Below are positions 1-4,906 of a stretch of 5,764 nt of DNA, piece by piece. The stretch is from Comamonadaceae bacterium (lineage in GTDB: Bacteria > Pseudomonadota > Gammaproteobacteria > Burkholderiales > Burkholderiaceae_C). The stretch's first letter is position 1; each line of letters opens with the position of its first letter. Location: the NCBI GenBank assembly GCA_947371775.1, contig CANBQX010000124.1, positions 1 through 5,764 of the forward strand. Direction: 5' to 3'. Position numbers and translations under genes: made by a program. Below the pieces are notes generated by a model. That model did not search any database and had not been told where the DNA came from. It worked only from the letters and a program-made list of their open reading frames with translations.

Positions 1-1067
1 GCCGCGTATTCGTCCGGCGCCAGCCCCAGATCGCCCCGGCCGTGCAGACAGATGCTGTACAGCAACTGGGTTTCATCCGGAGGCAACAAGGCCGCCAGGC
101 GCGCCATCTCAGCCGCCTCGGTGTCGCTGTCGTCTTCGCCTGACGCGGCCCCGCCGCCCAGGGTTTGAATGACTGCCATGCGTTGCAATACCGCAGACAT
201 TTCTTCGAGGGTGGAGGCTGCATTCAGGCCGTTGAGGCGCAGTTTGTCTACCGTCTCCACCACGCTGCGCCCATCGCCCAGCGCCAAGGCTTCGATCAAG
301 CGAAACACATAGCCCCGGTCCACACTGCCCAACATGGTGCGCACCGTCGATTCTGTGAGCGCGCCAGCGCCAAAGGCAATCGCCTGGTCGGTCAAGCTCA
401 ATGCGTCGCGCATAGAGCCGCGCGCCGCGCGTGCCAGCAAGCGCAAGGCCTGGGGCTCAGCGTTGACAGACTCCTGGCCCAGCACCTCGGTCAGGTGCTC
501 GCGAATCGTCTCCGGTGCCATGGGTCGCAGGTTGAACTGCAGGCAGCGCGACAAGACTGTGACCGGCACTTTTTGAGGATCGGTGGTGGCCAGCACAAAC
601 TTCAGGTAATCGGGTGGCTCCTCCAGCGTCTTCAACATCGCGTTGAAGGCGGTGTTGGTGAGCATGTGCACCTCGTCAATCATGAAGACCTTGAAGCGCC
701 CCTGCACCGGCTTGTACACCGCCTGCTCGAGCAATGCCTGCACCTCGTCAACGCCGCGGTTCGAGGCTGCATCCAGCTCGGTGTAGTCCACAAAGCGCCC
801 TGCATCAATGTCCATGCAAGCCTGGCATACGCCGCAGGGTGTGGCGGTAATGCCGCCCTGCCCGTCTGTGCCCTGGCAATTCAGCGATTTGGCCAAAATG
901 CGCGACACCGTGGTTTTGCCCACGCCTCGCGTGCCGGTGAACAAATAGGCGTGGTGCAGTCGCTGGGTGGTCAGCGCGTTGCTCAATGCCTGCACCACGT
1001 GGTTCTGCCCGACCATTTCGGCAAAATTGCGCGGGCGGTATTTGCGGGCAAGCACGAGGTAGGACAT
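1..1067 (-). CDS. dnaX: DNA polymerase III subunit gamma/tau (clamp loader ATPase), 5' part, truncated by the window edge
   Basis: This is the ATPase subunit of the DNA polymerase III clamp loader, which opens and loads the sliding clamp and, as tau, links polymerase cores to the helicase. The frame reads 355 codons from ATG at 1067-1065 to the left edge without a stop; bases 1-2 belong to the next codon. Visible in order: N-terminal MSYLVLARKYRP, Walker A GTRGVGKTT (residues 45-53), zinc module with C64, C78, C81 and C84, Walker B IDEVH (130-134), sensor 1 LATTD (159-163), SRC arginine-finger motif (173-175), a sensor 2 segment GSMRDALSLTDQA, and a domain III start with LEEM. The C64-C78 spacing is longer than the E. 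coli spacing. The tau-specific C-terminus, and any slippery frameshift site producing gamma, lie outside the window. No Shine-Dalgarno sequence precedes the ATG. The family call is very secure. Confidence 0.97.
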   Translation of the reverse strand, partial: MSYLVLARKYRPRNFAEMVGQNHVVQALSNALTTQRLHHAYLFTGTRGVGKTTVSRILAKSLNCQGTDGQGGITATPCGVCQACMDIDAGRFVDYTELDAASNRGVDEVQALLEQAVYKPVQGRFKVFMIDEVHMLTNTAFNAMLKTLEEPPDYLKFVLATTDPQKVPVTVLSRCLQFNLRPMAPETIREHLTEVLGQESVNAEPQALRLLARAARGSMRDALSLTDQAIAFGAGALTESTVRTMLGSVDRGYVFRLIEALALGDGRSVVETVDKLRLNGLNAASTLEEMSAVLQRMAVIQTLGGGAASGEDDSDTEAAEMARLAALLPPDETQLLYSICLHGRGDLGLAPDEYA

Positions 1068-1073
1068 GCCGCG

Positions 1074-1079
1074 ATTCTA
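1074..1079 (-). promoter_or_regulatory. Possible dnaX -10 hexamer, unusually close to the start codon
   Basis: On the minus strand TAGAAT (5 of 6 to TATAAT) ends six bases before the dnaX ATG. If used, transcription would begin at or next to the A of the start codon, giving a leaderless message. That would fit the lack of any AGGAG-like sequence upstream. No good -35 hexamer lies 16-18 bp further upstream, where the sequence is almost all G and C. The call rests on one hexamer and is weak. Confidence 0.3.
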
Positions 1080-1105
1080 CGGGCGCGCCGCGCAGGGCCC
1101 GGCAT

Positions 1106-1111
1106 TACAAT
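1106..1111 (+). promoter_or_regulatory. Candidate -10 element of the ffs promoter
   Basis: TACAAT (5 of 6 to TATAAT) ends seven bases before the first base of the terminal stem of the SRP RNA, the expected -10 to +1 distance. The discriminator between them (TCGCCC) is GC-rich, as is common for stable-RNA promoters. No convincing -35 hexamer is visible at 16-18 bp spacing. Confidence 0.55.
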
Positions 1112-1117
1112 TCGCCC

Positions 1118-1214
1118 TGACGGGCCTCCTCGCATGGTGAAGCGGCCAACCGGGTCAGGTGGGGAACCAAGCAGCCCTAACTGTGGAGCCAGTGCCGGGG
1201 TAAGGCTCGTCAAC
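1118..1214 (+). ncRNA. ffs: Small signal recognition particle RNA (4.5S RNA)
   Basis: This is the RNA core of the bacterial SRP. With Ffh it captures signal sequences on nascent membrane proteins and docks at FtsY. The hallmark domain IV is plain: GGGTCAGG (1152-1159) and AAGCAGCCC (1169-1177) flank a GGAA tetraloop (1163-1166). The tetraloop is closed by TGG/CCA where E. coli has TCC/GGA, so the change preserves pairing. The ends pair as TGACGGGCC (1118-1126) with GGCTCGTCA (1204-1212), including one G-U. An inner helix pairs CCTCGCA (1128-1134) with TGC-C-GGGG (1193-1200) around one bulged C. This gives the long hairpin typical of the small SRP RNA, about 97 nt against 114 in E. coli. It lies divergent from dnaX and ends a few bases from the convergent flavoprotein stop codon. 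Exact mature ends are inferred from the terminal stem; no intrinsic terminator is visible after it. Confidence 0.93.
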
Positions 1215-1217
1215 CCC

Positions 1218-2498
1218 TCATTTCGACTGTAGACAGTCCAGCACGCCTTGCGCTGCGCGATACCCCGTCGCCAACGACGCGGTCAGCAAATAGCCTCCGG
1301 TGGGCGCCTCCCAGTCCAGCATTTCACCGGCGCAAAACACCCCCGGTCGCTGCTTCAGCATCAAGTCAGACCCCATGGATTCAAACCGCACGCCCCCCGC
1401 GCTGCTGATGGCTTCGTCTAGGGGGCGCAGGGACTGCAGCCTGATCGGCAGCGCCTTGATCGCACTGGCGAGCGCCTGAGGATCCTCGAAGCTGGCCTTG
1501 GGCAGACACTCCCGAAGCACTGCGGCCTTGATGCCATCCAAATGCAAGCGGCTTTTCAAATGACTGGAGAGCGAGCGCGAACCCCTGGGGTGGCTGACCT
1601 CGGCGCGTACCCGGTCAAGGCTCAAGTCGGGCAGCAAGTCCAATAAAAACTCCGCGCGTCCGTCGCGCAGAAGCATTTCACGCAATACCTGCGATGCCGC
1701 ATAAATCAAGCTGCCTTCGACCCCGGTGGAGGTCGCGACAAACTCCCCTTTTCGCTGGAAAAGCGGGGCTGTGTTGGGTTCTGCACCCGCCACGGTAATC
1801 GCCACTGTTTTGAAGGGCTGGCCCGCAAATTTTTCGGCAAAGAAGGGGCTCCAGCCCCCGGCCACGTCAAATCCGCCATTGGCTGGAAGCAAGGGCGCAA
1901 CGTCCACACCCTGGGCTTGCAACAGTCCCACCCATGCACCGTCCGACCCCAAGCGCGCCCAACTGCCACCGCCCAGTGCCAGCACCACGGCCCTGGCCCG
2001 CACGGCCACCGGGCCCGCGGGCGTGACAAAGGTCAAACGGCCATCGCTCCCCCACCCTGTCCAGCGATGGCGCATGTGAAACTCGACGGGCACGCCCTGC
2101 ACAGGGTGGCGCAAACGGGCCAGCCACGCGCGCAGCAAGGGCGCAGCCTTCATGTCGCTTGGAAACACGCGACCAGAAGACCCGACAAAGGTTTCGACGC
2201 CGAGACCATGCGCCCAGTCCCGCGCGGCCTGGGCACCAAAAGACGCCAAGAGGGGTGCCAAAACATTTTGCCGCGCTGCAAAGCGGCGCACAAATGCGTC
2301 TGAGGGCTCCGCGTGCGTGAGGTTCAAACCGCCTTTGCCCGCAAGCAAAAACTTGCGCCCCATCGAGGGCATGGCGTCAAAAAGATGCACACGATGGCCT
2401 GCCTGGCTGATCTGCTGGGCAGCCATCAGGCCGGCAGGTCCGCCACCGATGACTGCCACTGCCACGTCATGCGGTGTAATTTTTTCTATGTCGCTCAT
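1218..2498 (-). CDS. NAD(P)/FAD-dependent oxidoreductase, HI0933-like flavoprotein (TIGR03862-type)
   Basis: A 426-residue flavoprotein. The N-terminus carries a Rossmann dinucleotide motif VIGGGPAGL (16-24), with D41 at the end of the second strand where the FAD ribose is usually bound. It continues with the family signature GRKFLLAGKGGLNLTH (47-62). Other recognisable blocks are GRVFPSDMKAAPLLRAW (109-125), ALGGGSW (174-180) and the C-terminal FAD block GEMLDWEAPTGGY (391-403). From memory these match the TIGR03862 branch of HI0933/BaiN-like flavoproteins; the physiological substrate is not established. The frame stays open through the antisense of trxA to 2909, but ATG at 2498 is chosen because the Rossmann fold begins right after it and a longer start would overlap trxA. 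The ATG has no good ribosome site; GTG at 2537 is an alternative giving 13 extra residues. It is divergent from trxA and co-directional with dnaX. Confidence 0.88.
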   Translation of the reverse strand: MSDIEKITPHDVAVAVIGGGPAGLMAAQQISQAGHRVHLFDAMPSMGRKFLLAGKGGLNLTHAEPSDAFVRRFAARQNVLAPLLASFGAQAARDWAHGLGVETFVGSSGRVFPSDMKAAPLLRAWLARLRHPVQGVPVEFHMRHRWTGWGSDGRLTFVTPAGPVAVRARAVVLALGGGSWARLGSDGAWVGLLQAQGVDVAPLLPANGGFDVAGGWSPFFAEKFAGQPFKTVAITVAGAEPNTAPLFQRKGEFVATSTGVEGSLIYAASQVLREMLLRDGRAEFLLDLLPDLSLDRVRAEVSHPRGSRSLSSHLKSRLHLDGIKAAVLRECLPKASFEDPQALASAIKALPIRLQSLRPLDEAISSAGGVRFESMGSDLMLKQRPGVFCAGEMLDWEAPTGGYLLTASLATGYRAAQGVLDCLQSK

Positions 2499-2531
2499 AG
2501 CGAGACTTGGAGCATGCGCTGAACTACTTTC

Positions 2532-2540
2532 TGTCACAAT
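2532..2540 (+). promoter_or_regulatory. Candidate extended -10 promoter of trxA
   Basis: TGT followed by CACAAT forms an extended -10 (TGn then a 4 of 6 match to TATAAT). It lies in the 87-bp spacer between the divergent flavoprotein and trxA starts and predicts a start near 2547. No good -35 is seen at normal spacing; TTGGAG at 2507 is too far away. The element is almost identical to the one before rho (TGTCATAAT), and in both cases TTCACTCT follows close by, which raises confidence. Confidence 0.5.
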
Positions 2541-2572
2541 CGATTTCACTCTTGTTGCTTTCACTCCACCCG

Positions 2573-2577
2573 AAGGA
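2573..2577 (+). promoter_or_regulatory. Ribosome binding site of trxA
   Basis: AAGGA sits eight bases before the ATG at 2586, a near-ideal Shine-Dalgarno match and spacing. It is followed by an A/T-rich, presumably unstructured stretch, consistent with efficient initiation. It fixes the trxA start. Confidence 0.8.
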
Positions 2578-2585
2578 AAATTTTT

Positions 2586-2915
2586 ATGGCCAGCGATCTC
2601 ATCAAACACGTCACCGATGCGACTTTTGAAAGCGATGTGCTTCAGTCCGCCCAACCGATTCTGGTGGACTACTGGGCGGAGTGGTGCGGCCCTTGCAAGA
2701 TGATTGCCCCCATTCTGGACGAAGTCTCCACAAGCTACGAAGGCAAGTTGCAAATTGCCAAGATGAATGTGGACGAAAACCGTGACATCCCGGCCAAGTT
2801 CGGCATTCGCGGCATCCCTACGCTCATGCTGTTCAAGGACGGAAAATTGGCGGCCACCAAAGTGGGCGCCTTGAGCAAGTCGCAACTCATCGCCTTCATC
2901 GACGAGCAACTCTGA
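2586..2915 (+). CDS. trxA: Thioredoxin 1
   Basis: Cytoplasmic dithiol-disulfide oxidoreductase of 109 residues, the normal length of E. coli-type thioredoxin. It is recharged by thioredoxin reductase and supplies electrons to ribonucleotide reductase, methionine sulfoxide reductase and others. The active site WCGPC is at residues 33-37, followed by K38. The buried aspartate (D28), the nearby lysine (K59) and the cis-proline in RGIPT (P78) are all present. The C-terminal helix ends in FIDEQL. There is no signal peptide or extra domain. ATG at 2586 is supported by a strong ribosome site and by the aligned N-terminus. The gene is divergent from the flavoprotein, which hints at but does not prove a redox link. 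A hairpin and an intrinsic terminator follow, so it is probably transcribed alone, with rho starting separately. Confidence 0.97.
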   Translation: MASDLIKHVTDATFESDVLQSAQPILVDYWAEWCGPCKMIAPILDEVSTSYEGKLQIAKMNVDENRDIPAKFGIRGIPTLMLFKDGKLAATKVGALSKSQLIAFIDEQL

Positions 2916-2921
2916 ACCGAC

Positions 2922-2959
2922 CGTCAGACCTTGCCGCCCCTGGAGCGGCAGGCCTGACG
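2922..2959 (+). repeat. Imperfect inverted repeat (hairpin) just after trxA
   Basis: CGTCAG (2922-2927) pairs with CTGACG (2954-2959), and TGCCGC (2932-2937) pairs with GCGGCA (2945-2950) around a seven-base loop. CC (2929-2930) with GG (2951-2952) joins the two stems across one mismatch and one bulge. The stem begins seven bases after the trxA stop codon. It has no T-tract of its own, so it is more likely an mRNA 3'-end stabiliser or part of a composite terminator than a terminator alone. Confidence 0.55.
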
Positions 2960-2977
2960 CAGGTCAAGCAAAAGACG

Positions 2978-3001
2978 ACCGGGCCAGCCCGGTTTTCTTT
3001 T
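2978..3001 (+). terminator. Intrinsic terminator of trxA
   Basis: ACCGGG (2978-2983) and CCCGGT (2988-2993) form a GC-rich six-base-pair stem with a four-base loop, followed directly by a T-rich run (TTTTCTTTT, ending at 3001). This is the standard Rho-independent layout. It ends trxA transcription just ahead of the rho promoter. Confidence 0.85.
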
Positions 3002-3014
3002 GGCTGCAATTTCC

Positions 3015-3023
3015 TGTCATAAT
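3015..3023 (+). promoter_or_regulatory. Extended -10 promoter of rho
   Basis: TGT plus CATAAT gives an extended -10 (TGn) with a 5 of 6 match to TATAAT. Transcription would begin near 3030, leaving a leader of about 150 nt. The -35 position falls in the T-tract of the trxA terminator and has only a poor match, as is usual for extended -10 promoters. The element resembles the one before trxA. Confidence 0.6.
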
Positions 3024-3029
3024 TATTGC

Positions 3030-3179
3030 GTTCACTCTCTTACCGCAGAGAGCCACCCCGAACCGGTGACGAACGCGGATGCATCGGCGACACCGCTTGC
3101 ATCACGGCACATTCCCAACTTTCCCCTGTTTTTTGCCACCCCCGAACTTTCGGTCAACCTCCCCTACGGGAACCAATCC
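3030..3179 (+). promoter_or_regulatory. Long C-rich rho leader, probable autoregulatory Rho-loading region
   Basis: The predicted transcript starts near 3030, so about 150 nt are left before the rho ATG. From 3111 to 3160 I count 20 C and 5 G in 50 bases, with runs such as TTCCC, TTTCCCC and CCACCCCC. Such unstructured, C-rich, G-poor RNA is what Rho binds at rut sites. In E. coli, rho is known to be autoregulated by Rho-dependent termination in its leader; that the same happens here is inferred. A small hairpin (CCGA, 3142-3145, with TCGG, 3150-3153) lies near the end, and GGGAA (3168-3172) is the likely rho ribosome site, seven bases before the ATG. Confidence 0.5.
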
Positions 3180-3189
3180 ATGCACTTAA
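3079..3189 (+). CDS. Possible short leader ORF overlapping the rho start (36 codons)
   Basis: ATG at 3079 opens a 36-codon frame that stops at TAA 3187-3189, ten bases into rho. GGTGA at 3065-3069 lies nine bases upstream and matches the anti-Shine-Dalgarno sequence. The peptide would start MHRRHRLHHG and then be rich in Pro, Thr and Phe, which simply reflects the C-rich leader. No family is recognised. E. coli rho has a short leader ORF (rhoL), and an ORF here could couple leader translation to Rho access and rho initiation. It may equally be a chance frame. Confidence 0.25.
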   Translation: MHRRHRLHHGTFPTFPCFLPPPNFRSTSPTGTNPCT

Positions 3190-4442
3190 ACGAACTCAAG
3201 GCACTGCATGTGTCAGAAGTCCTGAAACAAGCCGAAGAGCTTGAAATTGAAAACACAGGCCGCATGCGCAAGCAGGAGTTGATGTTCGCCATCATCAAAA
3301 AGCGCGCCCGCACCGGCGAGCAAATCATTGCCGATGGCGTATTGGAAATTTTGCCGGACGGCTTCGGCTTTCTGCGCAGCCCCGATACCAGCTACACCGC
3401 CAGCACCGACGATATTTACATCAGTCCCAGCCAGGTGCGTCGATTTAATCTGCACACCGGCGACATGATTGAAGGCGAGGTACGCACGCCCAAAGACGGC
3501 GAACGCTACTTCGCGCTGAACAAGCTGGACAAGGTCAACGGCGGCGCGCCGGAGAGCAACAAACACAAGGTGATGTTCGAGAACTTGACGCCGCTCTTTC
3601 CCAAAGTGCAGATGCGCTTGGAGCAGGACAACAAGAGCGACGAAAACATCACCGGCCGCATCATCGACATCATCGCCCCCATCGGCAAAGGCCAGCGCGC
3701 TTTGCTGGTTGCCCCGCCCAAGAGCGGCAAGACGGTGATGATGCAGCACATCGCTCACGCGATCTCCGCCAACTACCCCGACAGCCACATGATGGTCTTG
3801 TTGGTCGACGAGCGCCCTGAAGAAGTGACCGAGATGCAGCGCACGGTCAAAGGCGAGGTGATTGCCTCGACCTTTGACGAGCCTGCCTCGCGCCACGTTC
3901 ACGTGGCAGAAATGGTGATCGAGCGCGCAAAACGCTTGGTCGAGTTGAAAAAAGACGTGGTTATCCTGCTGGACTCGATCACCCGCCTGGCGCGCGCTTA
4001 CAACAATGTGGTGCCGTCCAGTGGCAAGGTGCTGACCGGCGGTGTGGACTCCAACGCCTTGCAACGCCCCAAGCGATTCTTGGGCGCGGCACGCAATGTG
4101 GAAGAAGGAGGCTCGCTGACCATCATTGCAACCGCCTTGATCGACACAGGCAGTCGCATGGACGAGGTGATTTTTGAAGAGTTCAAGGGCACCGGCAACT
4201 CTGAAATTCACTTGGACCGTCGCTTGTACGAAAAGCGCGTGTTTCCGTCGATTCAGCTCAACCGCAGCGGGACGCGCCGCGAAGAGCTGTTGCTCTCACC
4301 GGAAATTTTGCAAAAAACCCGCATCCTGCGCCAATTTTTGTACAACATGGACGAGATCGAAGCCATGGAAATGGTGCTCAAGCAAATGCGCGCCACCAAG
4401 ACCAATAGCGAGTTCTTTGACCTGATGCGTCGCGGCGGCTGA
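3180..4442 (+). CDS. rho: Transcription termination factor Rho
   Basis: Hexameric RNA-dependent ATPase/translocase that ends transcription at rut-containing RNAs. The product is 420 residues against 419 in E. coli and keeps the same numbering through the ATPase core. Visible parts: N-terminal helical domain from MHLNELK with the RMRKQEL segment, cold-shock RNA-binding domain with DGFGFLR (60-66), Walker A APPKSGKT (178-185), D210 and R212, Walker B LLDS (263-266), Q-loop with K283, R-loop FKGTGN (335-340) with K336, and arginine finger R366. The bicyclomycin-contact residues D210, R212, S266 and K336 are conserved, so sensitivity is expected. The frame is open back to TTG 3000, but ATG 3180 matches the family N-terminus and has GGGAA upstream. 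It has its own extended -10 promoter and a long C-rich leader. No intrinsic terminator is evident after it. Confidence 0.98.
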   Translation: MHLNELKALHVSEVLKQAEELEIENTGRMRKQELMFAIIKKRARTGEQIIADGVLEILPDGFGFLRSPDTSYTASTDDIYISPSQVRRFNLHTGDMIEGEVRTPKDGERYFALNKLDKVNGGAPESNKHKVMFENLTPLFPKVQMRLEQDNKSDENITGRIIDIIAPIGKGQRALLVAPPKSGKTVMMQHIAHAISANYPDSHMMVLLVDERPEEVTEMQRTVKGEVIASTFDEPASRHVHVAEMVIERAKRLVELKKDVVILLDSITRLARAYNNVVPSSGKVLTGGVDSNALQRPKRFLGAARNVEEGGSLTIIATALIDTGSRMDEVIFEEFKGTGNSEIHLDRRLYEKRVFPSIQLNRSGTRREELLLSPEILQKTRILRQFLYNMDEIEAMEMVLKQMRATKTNSEFFDLMRRGG

Positions 4443-4457
4443 TCGCAGCGGCTGGTT

Positions 4458-4463
4458 TATAAT
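4458..4463 (+). promoter_or_regulatory. Consensus -10 of the rpmE2 promoter
   Basis: A perfect TATAAT lies 15 bases after the rho stop codon, in an otherwise GC-rich setting. The -35 position (about 4435-4440, GCGGCT) is poor, and the upstream TG (4453-4454) is two bases too far for a true extended -10. The predicted start near 4470 leaves a leader of about 87 nt for rpmE2. Confidence 0.55.
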
Positions 4464-4501
4464 CTCGGGTTTTACGCGACAAGTACAACGGGCTTTGGAT
4501 T

Positions 4502-4540
4502 GGGCAAGGGTTTGCCTGAGGGCCTGATGCGGCTAGCGCA
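4502..4540 (+). promoter_or_regulatory. Small hairpins in the rpmE2 leader
   Basis: GGGCAA (4502-4507) pairs with TTGCCT (4512-4517) around GGGT. TGCG (4528-4531) pairs with CGCA (4537-4540) around GCTAG. Both lie in the 5' leader of the L31 gene, where ribosomal protein genes often carry autogenous control structures. L31 leader motifs are known in other bacterial groups, but I cannot match this to one. Function is inferred only from position. Confidence 0.3.
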
Positions 4541-4556
4541 ACTGATGGATATCAAT

Positions 4557-4823
4557 ATGAAAGCTGGAATTCACCCCAACTACCGCGATGTGTGCTTCAT
4601 GGACCTGTCAAACAACTTCAAGTTTGTCACCCGTTCGTGCGCTAACACCAAAGAAATGATCACCATGGAAGACGGCCGCGAGCTGCCTTTGTACAAGTTG
4701 GACACGTCCAGCGAATCGCACCCCTTCTACACCGGCACGCAAAAGTCGGTGGACAACATGGGCGGCCGCGTGGAGAAATTCCGCAACCGTTTCGGCAAGA
4801 CCAGCCTGTCCACGGCCAAGTAA
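4557..4823 (+). CDS. rpmE2: 50S ribosomal protein L31, type B (zinc-independent)
   Basis: Large-subunit ribosomal protein of 88 residues that helps bridge the subunits near the central protuberance. It opens MKAGIHPNYRDVCF, carries NNFKFVTRS (19-27), and ends with SSESHPFYTGTQK and GGRVEKFRNRFGK, all type B hallmarks. Type A L31 has SKCHPFFTG and CxC/CxxC zinc ligands. Here the SESHPF segment lacks cysteine, and the only two cysteines (C13, C28) are not at those ligand positions, so this is the zinc-free form. The frame extends upstream through ATG 4545 and ATG 4527. ATG 4557 is chosen because MKxGIHP is the conserved start and a GGA precedes it by seven bases. It follows rho with its own TATAAT and is closed by a strong terminator. 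No Zur-like palindrome was seen upstream, so zinc control is not supported. Confidence 0.95.
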   Translation: MKAGIHPNYRDVCFMDLSNNFKFVTRSCANTKEMITMEDGRELPLYKLDTSSESHPFYTGTQKSVDNMGGRVEKFRNRFGKTSLSTAK

Positions 4824-4856
4824 GCGGGTTCCGGGCAGTTGTCCGGCCTTCTGCGC

Positions 4857-4890
4857 AAAAAGCAGCCCGGGTTTCCTGGCTGCTTTTTTT
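4857..4890 (+). terminator. Strong intrinsic terminator after rpmE2
   Basis: AGCAGCC (4861-4867) pairs perfectly with GGCTGCT (4878-4884). GG (4869-4870) and CC (4875-4876) extend the stem past one C-T mismatch, leaving a GTTT loop. A seven-T run (4884-4890) follows. A run of As (4857-4861) precedes the stem, so the structure could also stop transcription from the opposite strand. A weaker hairpin (CCGGGCA, 4831-4837, with TGTCCGG, 4840-4846) lies between the stop codon and this one. Confidence 0.92.
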
Positions 4891-4906
4891 ATGGGAACTT
4901 TGACCT

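Noticed and set aside
165..1232. A 355-codon open frame on the plus strand opposite dnaX
   Set aside because: It is antisense to a clearly recognised dnaX, continues through the SRP RNA, and its His/Ala/Gln/Arg-rich product has no recognisable domain. High-GC third positions commonly leave the antisense frame open.
2499..2909. N-terminal extension of the flavoprotein to 563 residues
   Set aside because: The extra part is antisense to trxA and lies ahead of the Rossmann fold, which in this family begins near the N-terminus.
3014..3031. A Pho box (CTGTCAT half-site) in the rho promoter
   Set aside because: CTGTCAT is present at 3014-3020, but no second half-site lies 11 bases away on either side. 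The match is better explained as an extended -10.
3000..3179. Longer Rho starting at TTG 3000 or GTG 3066
   Set aside because: TTG 3000 lies in the terminator T-tract ahead of the likely promoter. The extra residues are not Rho-like, and the ATG 3180 protein matches E. coli Rho in length and numbering.
3213..4211. A 332-codon open frame on the minus strand opposite rho
   Set aside because: It mirrors the codon pattern of rho, has no recognisable domain and no ribosome site, and rho is certain.
4438..4449. A terminator after rho (GCTG/CAGC hairpin)
   Set aside because: The stem is only four base pairs, overlaps the stop codon and lacks a T-tract; the TATAAT that follows is read as the rpmE2 -10.
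4500..4556. L31 extended upstream to 107 residues
   Set aside because: The extra residues precede the conserved MKxGIHP start and fall in a leader with its own hairpins; no strong ribosome site supports the upstream starts.
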